Shown in pieces: positions 58,508 through 64,000 of a stretch of 64,000 nt of DNA. A program made the translations under genes and the position numbers. Below the pieces are notes generated by a model. That model made no database searches. It was not told the origin of the DNA and saw only the letters and a list, made by a program, of their open reading frames with translations. The stretch spans positions 248,001-312,000 of the forward strand of contig NZ_FNXY01000003.1 in the NCBI RefSeq assembly GCF_900108855.1. The letters run 5' to 3'. The number at the start of each line of letters is the position of its first letter. Within the stretch, counting starts at the first letter, position 1. The DNA comes from Dyadobacter koreensis (GTDB taxonomy: Bacteria; Bacteroidota; Bacteroidia; Cytophagales; Spirosomataceae).

Positions 58508-60817
58508 TCAAAAATTATCATCAGTAATCGGGAAAAACAATGTAAATCTGGAACCCTGTCCTAACTCAGAATCTGCAACGATATACCCTGCATGATTTTC
58601 CATGATTTTTTTACAGATAGCCAGACCAATACCTGTTCCCGGATACTTGTGGGCAGGATGTAACCTCTGAAAAACATCAAAAATCCTTTGCTCATATTCT
58701 TTCTCGAATCCAATGCCGTTATCGACAAACGAGATCGAATAATAGGACTCAAACTTATGGGCCTTATCACTCGGAACCTGATCTTCCCGGACAACATCCA
58801 CGCCAATGGTAATCATTGGAGCAACATCGTGTTTCGAAAATTTCAGCGCGTTGGTGATCAGATTTACAAAAAGCTGATGAATCTGGAATGGAATAACTTT
58901 CAGAGCCGGCAGCGGTGAAGCAGCGATCAACGCGTTCTTTTCATCGACGTTATCGCACAATTCAGCAAGCACTTTTTTCAACAGCTCGTTAAGATCGGTT
59001 TCTTCAAAAACCTTTTCCATATTGCCGGTTTTGGAATAGGTCAGAATATCTTCAATCAATAGCTGCATTTTTTCAGCTGCAAACCGCATCCGTTCTACTG
59101 AATCTTTCACCTGAGTTGACAAATCAGGATTCTCTCTGTCAAGCACCTTGGATGCAAAAATCTGGATTTTTCGAAGCGGCTCTTTTAAATCGTGTGTACT
59201 GATCCAGTTTAGGTTCGCAAGCTCCTTATTAGCCGCTTTTAATTCTTCATTTAGGATCCTGTTCTTATTTTCCTGTGCCCTGACGTAATGCAGATTGATA
59301 TGTTTTTGAAGCGCGTAGGTGAAACTTGCCGAAGAATTGAGCTCCGCTTTTCTCCATTTTGCACTTTTATTCTTTACTTCTTCAAGCCATAATTCGAAGG
59401 ATTTTCTTGGAGAGAGACGTGCTAAGCCATCCTTGCCGTCTTTATGGACAACTGCCTTATGTGGATTCCCAGCCCAATTAATCGTTTCGGGACGTTCAGC
59501 ACGCATCCATAAAACCCCGTCCGGCGTGCCGGCAGCAAGCGAATGGTAAATAACTCCAGCAGCATATTTTGAAAGCCGCTCATATTCTGGAAAATCCTCT
59601 ATCAGCTGCTCCGTATGGAATCCCGTATTTGGATATTTTTCAGATAATGCTCTCATCAATGGGGTCAATTCTCCGTCCGAGGGCACTAACCCATTCTTAT
59701 AGAATTTCCCTTGTGTATAAATCACAAAACCATGCGCGTTTGCAAGACTCAATAACGACTTTGAAGTATGTTTTTCTCCAATAAAGTTTTCGTTTTCATG
59801 GAGCAGAGTCAGTGACTCCAAAAGCGCTTTATCTGAAGCCTGCGCAATTTGAAATTCCTCAGCCACTTCTCTAACCGAGATTTGAGAGGTAAGAAAATGT
59901 CCCTGCAGCAATGCTGCCAACCTGGTATAATGCGGTAAAATTTTGGGAGAATAATGATGGCAGGCAATCAGACCCCAGAGTTTATTGTTTTGTAAAAGTG
60001 ATATTGTCAACGTAGCACCAACGCCCATATTTTTCAAATATTCGATATGGATTGGCGAAACGCTTCGCAAACCAGACAAACTCAGGTCCAGCGACTTATT
60101 ACTTTTATTGCCGCTTTCATTTAAGGTCAGAAGAGGCACAGGTTCATAATATACATCGGCGATCATCCGTAACGGGCTTCGCAAATACAGCTCTCTTGCC
60201 TGAGCGGGAATATCAGTATGCGGATATTTTTGCCGGGCAAAGGAAACCAGGTCCTCGCGTTTGTTTTCGGCAACAACTTCGCCATTATATTCCTCATCGA
60301 AACGATAGATCATCACACGGTCATAGCCAGTAATTCTTCGCGTTTCGACGGCGATATCATTGCATAATTCCAAGAGGGAGCTGTGTTGCTCCATCAGCGA
60401 AACAAAATTTCTTGTTTGATTATAAAGATTTGGAAGGTCGAGCGTTCCGTCGGGAAATGGTTCGAGTTCCAGAATAATATTAACGCCGCTAATATTGACA
60501 GACGTATTGTAGGGAATATTTTCAAAAGTAAAAACAAAGGGCCTTGCCTGATTCGATTTGTCCTCACTCAGATAGGTTACGAAATTGTCGTATTGTATTT
60601 CGGAAAAGATTTCGGTCAGAGATTTCCCTAATAATTTTTCAGGAGAGAGCTCTAAAAACTTCTCAGCATTGGCACTGCAAAAATCAATCAAATGATCATC
60701 AGCTTTCAGCCCCAATAAAAATCCATGTGGCTGTATACTTCCTGGAATATGAATCGGCTCGCTTTCGCAGTTGGTCAGATTTACAATATCCCTGTTAACG
60801 ATATCGGTAATATTCAT
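58508..60817 (-). CDS. bphP: Bacteriophytochrome sensor histidine kinase
   Basis: 769 aa with the PAS-GAF-PHY photosensory core. The biliverdin-binding Cys is C17 (NLTNCESEPIHIPGSIQPHG). The GAF domain has YPHTDIPAQARELY (the DIP motif, ~202-204) and ends LWGLIACHHYSPK. The PHY tongue carries PRKSFELW (~470-474). The output is a HisKA domain (WISTHDLKEPLRK, His ~542) plus HATPase (VDNGIGFEKEYEQRIF, GTGIGLAICKKIM). It senses red/far-red light. The heme oxygenase that makes its chromophore is the gene before it, one base away. No response regulator is adjacent. Confidence 0.95.
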   Translation of the reverse strand: MNITDIVNRDIVNLTNCESEPIHIPGSIQPHGFLLGLKADDHLIDFCSANAEKFLELSPEKLLGKSLTEIFSEIQYDNFVTYLSEDKSNQARPFVFTFENIPYNTSVNISGVNIILELEPFPDGTLDLPNLYNQTRNFVSLMEQHSSLLELCNDIAVETRRITGYDRVMIYRFDEEYNGEVVAENKREDLVSFARQKYPHTDIPAQARELYLRSPLRMIADVYYEPVPLLTLNESGNKSNKSLDLSLSGLRSVSPIHIEYLKNMGVGATLTISLLQNNKLWGLIACHHYSPKILPHYTRLAALLQGHFLTSQISVREVAEEFQIAQASDKALLESLTLLHENENFIGEKHTSKSLLSLANAHGFVIYTQGKFYKNGLVPSDGELTPLMRALSEKYPNTGFHTEQLIEDFPEYERLSKYAAGVIYHSLAAGTPDGVLWMRAERPETINWAGNPHKAVVHKDGKDGLARLSPRKSFELWLEEVKNKSAKWRKAELNSSASFTYALQKHINLHYVRAQENKNRILNEELKAANKELANLNWISTHDLKEPLRKIQIFASKVLDRENPDLSTQVKDSVERMRFAAEKMQLLIEDILTYSKTGNMEKVFEETDLNELLKKVLAELCDNVDEKNALIAASPLPALKVIPFQIHQLFVNLITNALKFSKHDVAPMITIGVDVVREDQVPSDKAHKFESYYSISFVDNGIGFEKEYEQRIFDVFQRLHPAHKYPGTGIGLAICKKIMENHAGYIVADSELGQGSRFTLFFPITDDNF

Positions 60818-60818
60818 C

Positions 60819-61436
60819 TTAAAAAATTATTTCTGCTTCGTTGAGCCATTTGTCTATTGTCGTGAATGTATGGACTGCACTTTTAATAATTTCCTGTTCA
60901 CAGTTTTCTTCTACAGCAAATTCTGCAAGCGAAGAGATGAATCTTTTCCACAACATCCCGGTTTTTTGCCCGTATCCCCAGAAATAGGCCGCGCCTGTTT
61001 CGCTGTTGAGTCCTAGCGTATGATTTATCTGTTGGTATAAAAACTTCCCACCGAGTGTCGAACCTTCTAGTACATACATTACGCCCAAAGCCTTGGCGAT
61101 CCCAGTCGTGGTAAATTGAAAAACCGGAATATTATCAATAGCTATTCTCGAAAATCCGGTATTGGCCAAATCCTTCACTATTAATCCCGATTTGTAACGC
61201 TCCTCTAAATCAGGCAGTACAGATGCAATTTCAGGAAATATATCGCGCTCACATGCGCGTGTAACACCATAAAGTTTGGCTATATAAGTTTGATAGTCAG
61301 CCAGCGTAACGGACGGATCCAGAATTGCTTTTGAATAACGATTTTCCTCTAAACGCTTATGACTTTCGTCTGTCTTTTTTCTTAAGTTTTTCAAAAACAG
61401 ATCCTGCTTCTCCTTAGAAACAACTATTTCCTCCAT
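60819..61436 (-). CDS. bphO: Biliverdin-producing heme oxygenase
   Basis: 205 aa from MEEIVVSKEKQDLFLK (position 61436); a longer form from 61502 would add 22 residues of low coding character. It opens heme to biliverdin, CO and iron. The proximal heme ligand is His26 (DESHKRLEENRYSK). The fold's later motifs are visible (LYGVTRACERDIFPEI, LGVMYVLEGSTLGGKFLYQQ, FWGYGQKTGMLWKRF). It is a bacterial BphO-type enzyme, slightly shorter than mammalian HO and without a membrane tail. It is cotranscribed with bphP. Confidence 0.93.
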   Translation of the reverse strand: MEEIVVSKEKQDLFLKNLRKKTDESHKRLEENRYSKAILDPSVTLADYQTYIAKLYGVTRACERDIFPEIASVLPDLEERYKSGLIVKDLANTGFSRIAIDNIPVFQFTTTGIAKALGVMYVLEGSTLGGKFLYQQINHTLGLNSETGAAYFWGYGQKTGMLWKRFISSLAEFAVEENCEQEIIKSAVHTFTTIDKWLNEAEIIF

Positions 61437-61797
61437 GCTGTTCAACTTGAAATTGTGTATTAAAAAAACCGATACAAAAATTGTTCCACCAGAAGACAAC
61501 AACCCTTGGTTTAGGGTAACTTTAATTTATTATGGCAAAATATAAAATCTTTGTCTTTCTAAAACACCAGATTTTCAAATTAGTATCGAATTTCATTTTG
61601 GTCAATCTTTTGAACGCGTATCTCAATACGACGATTTGTCATTCGCATTTTTTATTACATAATACTTCCTCTTTGTTACATAAAAGGTGGCTGCAGCACT
61701 GTCAAGGGGAAATTGAGTCGTTTAAAGACGTAAATTTACAGCGACAAAAGGCATCAGCATTCTCGTTTTGCCTCATTTCTTACTTCAAGATCAAAGT
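61437..61797. other. 361-base intergenic region
   Basis: Divergent spacer between bphO and the antiporter gene. It is AT-rich and must hold both promoters. An 89-codon ORF here overlaps the antiporter start but has Cys/His/Leu-rich noise-like composition and was not called. Confidence 0.5.
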
Positions 61798-64000
61798 ATG
61801 AAGAACATCAGAAATCTACTTTTCTATACCCTTACAATCGGTCTGTTTTCTGGGCTAATGTACGTCATTATTGTCCAGGGAGAAGAGCTCGAAATTGGCA
61901 AAGTCACAATAAAAAAAGCTGCGGAAACGACTTCCTCCTGGCAGCAGTTCATCGAAACTTATCAGCAGAACATCACCAGCCCGTTAGCCATTTTACTATT
62001 GCAGATCATCACGATTATCGTGGTTGCCCGAGCATTTGGTTATCTGTGCAAAAAAATAAAACAGCCTACCGTAATCGGTGAAATTGCGGCCGGCATTTTT
62101 CTGGGGCCTTCTTTTATAGGCATGTACTATCCGGAATTTTCAGGATTTCTGTTTCCGCTGAAGTCACTGGGCAATCTCCAGTTTCTAAGCCAGATCGGGC
62201 TGATACTTTTTATGTTCGTGATCGGTATGGAACTTGATTTGAAAATACTGAAAAACAAAGCGCAGGAAGCTGTTGTGGTCAGTCACGCCAGTATTATTTT
62301 TCCTTTTGCCTTAGGTATCGGACTAGCGTTTGTTATCTACAAACAATTTGCGCCAACCGAAGTTAACTTTTTATCTTTTGCCCTGTTTACAGGTATAGCC
62401 CTGAGTATCACAGCCTTTCCGGTACTTGCCCGCATTGTACAAGAAAGAGGATTATCCAAAACGAAGCTGGGAACACTGGCCATAACCTGCGCTGCAACAG
62501 ATGATATTACTGCATGGTGTCTGTTGGCCGCTGTGATTGCAATCGTAAAGGCAGGATCTGTGGTAAGCTCAGTCTACACAATATTAATGGCCGGAAGTTA
62601 TGTACTGGTCATGCTAAAAGTCGTTCAGCCATTTTTGAAAAAACTAGGTGACGTTTATTCTTACAAGGAAGGCTTGACAAAACCCGTTGTCGCCATATTT
62701 TTCATTACACTGCTCGTTTCTTCTTATGCAACAGAAGTCATTGGGATCCATGCACTTTTCGGTGCGTTTATGGCAGGCGTCATCATGCCGGCCAATCAGA
62801 ATTTCCGGAATATTTTCATAGAAAAGGTAGAAGACGTCGCCCTGGTTTTATTGCTTCCGCTATTCTTCGTTTTTACAGGTCTGAGGACACAGATTGGTCT
62901 TTTGAATGATCCTTACCTATGGCAGATCACAGGACTTATCATCGCTGCGGCCGTTATTGGAAAATTTGCAGGAAGCACGATTGCTGCCAGATTTGTCGGG
63001 CAGGACTGGCGTGATAGTCTTGTGCTGGGTGCCTTGATGAACACACGCGGGCTGATGGAACTCGTCGTTTTGAACATCGGTTACGACCTCGGTGTTCTGA
63101 CCCCGGAAATTTTCGCAATGATGGTGATAATGGCCTTAGTGACCACATGTATGACAGGCCCGGCACTGGACCTGGTTAACCGGTATTTTCCTGAAAAAAA
63201 TATAGAACTCCCTGATTCTGTTGTTCAAACAGGCAAATATACAATACTGGTATCTTTCGGCAGTCCGCAAAGCGGCAGGTCCATGCTGCGGCTTGCCCAT
63301 AGTTTTATCAGAAAAGCACCGTCGAATGCAAGCATTACTGCCCTGCACTTATCTCCAAGCAATGACCTTAACCAGTTTAACTCGGATGAGTATGAACAGG
63401 AAAGTTTTGAGCCCATCAGACAGGAAGCTCAGCAGCTGAAACTTCCTTTGATTACACTGTTCAAACCTTCTCAGGACATCGACCGCGATATCATTGAGAC
63501 GGCCAACCTGGGAAACTTTGACCTTTTGCTCGTTGGGATTGGCAGAAACGTTTTTGAAGGTACAATTCTAGGGAAAGTTTTAGGGTTTACCACCAAAATA
63601 ATCAGTCCGGAAAGGTTATACGATACCATAACCGGCAAGGAAAAATTTTTTGATTACAGTGTTTTTGACGATCGGACCAAGCATATCATAAAATCTGTCA
63701 AGGTCCCGGTCGGAATTTTAGTAGAAAAAAATCTTACAAAAATTGAGAATATCTTCATTCCTATATTCTCTCTGAGTGACAGTTTTCTTCTGGTTTTCGC
63801 GCAAAAACTTATCCATCACAGCGATGCCCGCGTGATCATTCTGGATGCTACTGGTGTCATTCGCCAAAATCCGGAATTGAAAGAAACCATTTCAGCGATT
63901 GAACAGATAGCACCAAATCATATCGCTTTATATCACGACAAAAAAATTGAAAAAGAATTTCTGGAGCAACAGGATCTTATGCTCATCAGCCTGGACAGCT
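61798..64000 (+). CDS. Cation/proton antiporter (CPA2/KefB-like), 3' end beyond the window
   Basis: Starts ATG at 61798 and stays open to the window edge (about 734 residues seen). After an N-terminal membrane helix and a short periplasmic loop, 12 or so transmembrane helices (about 60-460) contain the CPA2 motifs: GEIAAGIFLGPS, LFMFVIGMELD, ATDDITAWCLLA (the essential DD-like acidic pair) and LMNTRGLMELVVLNIG. A cytoplasmic region follows with two universal-stress-protein-like units (YTILVSFGSPQSGRSMLRLA..., DLLLVGIGRN). It exchanges Na+ or K+ for H+. Its gene is divergent from the light-sensing operon. Confidence 0.92.
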   Translation, partial: MKNIRNLLFYTLTIGLFSGLMYVIIVQGEELEIGKVTIKKAAETTSSWQQFIETYQQNITSPLAILLLQIITIIVVARAFGYLCKKIKQPTVIGEIAAGIFLGPSFIGMYYPEFSGFLFPLKSLGNLQFLSQIGLILFMFVIGMELDLKILKNKAQEAVVVSHASIIFPFALGIGLAFVIYKQFAPTEVNFLSFALFTGIALSITAFPVLARIVQERGLSKTKLGTLAITCAATDDITAWCLLAAVIAIVKAGSVVSSVYTILMAGSYVLVMLKVVQPFLKKLGDVYSYKEGLTKPVVAIFFITLLVSSYATEVIGIHALFGAFMAGVIMPANQNFRNIFIEKVEDVALVLLLPLFFVFTGLRTQIGLLNDPYLWQITGLIIAAAVIGKFAGSTIAARFVGQDWRDSLVLGALMNTRGLMELVVLNIGYDLGVLTPEIFAMMVIMALVTTCMTGPALDLVNRYFPEKNIELPDSVVQTGKYTILVSFGSPQSGRSMLRLAHSFIRKAPSNASITALHLSPSNDLNQFNSDEYEQESFEPIRQEAQQLKLPLITLFKPSQDIDRDIIETANLGNFDLLLVGIGRNVFEGTILGKVLGFTTKIISPERLYDTITGKEKFFDYSVFDDRTKHIIKSVKVPVGILVEKNLTKIENIFIPIFSLSDSFLLVFAQKLIHHSDARVIILDATGVIRQNPELKETISAIEQIAPNHIALYHDKKIEKEFLEQQDLMLISLDS

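Noticed and set aside
61532..61801. 89-aa ORF whose stop overlaps the antiporter ATG
   Set aside because: The ATGA overlap is tempting, but the composition (Cys, His, Leu, Phe) is unlike a protein and it lies in the promoter spacer; no family resemblance.

Overview
The window looks like a chromosomal segment of a Bacteroidota bacterium of the Cytophagales, most like Dyadobacter or a close relative. This rests on TonB-dependent receptors with N-terminal carboxypeptidase-regulatory-like domains, a GLPGLI protein paired with such a receptor, a Porin_10-type barrel, LytS/LytTR pairs with Reg_prop/Y_Y_Y sensors, a fragment of a hybrid one-protein two-component system, TAnnTTTG-type promoters, and a tmRNA whose tag reads GENTYAMAA. 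The genus is inferred from gene content, not from an alignment.

Left part (1-9.9 kb): a trehalose-from-glycogen module (treZ followed by an unusual treY-malQ fusion) sits among small stress-type genes (a YflT/GSP17M-like protein, short hypothetical proteins, and a lysine-rich protein of a family often misnamed as glucan branching enzyme). It reads as an osmotic or desiccation stress locus. An AsmA-like membrane-anchored protein lies between them.

9.9-20.1 kb: a compact eight-gene operon on the minus strand. In transcription order it encodes a VWA-like lipoprotein, a small membrane protein, a tubulin/FtsZ-like GTPase, a very large protein ending in an actin/Hsp70-like ATPase, a signal-peptide/TM/coiled-coil protein, a large protein with an internal repeat and C-terminal membrane helices, a small membrane protein, and a tiny translationally coupled ORF. 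A tubulin-like and an actin-like NTPase in one operon with envelope-anchored partners is the best candidate here for a poorly described system, possibly envelope or membrane remodelling.

20.1-22.9 kb: a scar. A 5'-truncated hybrid two-component gene abuts a broken tyrosine-recombinase fragment lying next to the 3' end of the tmRNA gene, a classic integration site. This is probably what remains of an integrative element.

22.9-38.9 kb: an NlpC/P60 hydrolase, a TonB-dependent receptor divergent from a BlaI/M56 pair with a clear palindromic operator over its promoter, a PepSY-like lipoprotein, hemF, menC, lpxK, a porin, an AddB-like nuclease, and a GT2 glycosyltransferase.

38.9-58.5 kb: a large ligand-sensing histidine kinase with its LytTR regulator, small lipoproteins, a PLP-dependent dehydratase, an acyl-CoA ligase, a beta-lactamase-family hydrolase, an OmpA-family lipoprotein, a GLPGLI/outer-membrane receptor pair, a phosphodiesterase, an M28 peptidase, a MerR regulator, and a second LytS/LytTR operon led by an outer-membrane barrel gene and preceded by a LytTR-box-like direct repeat.

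58.5-64 kb: a heme oxygenase/bacteriophytochrome light-sensing operon, then a cation/proton antiporter that runs off the end. No rRNA, tRNA, CRISPR array or intact insertion sequence was seen.
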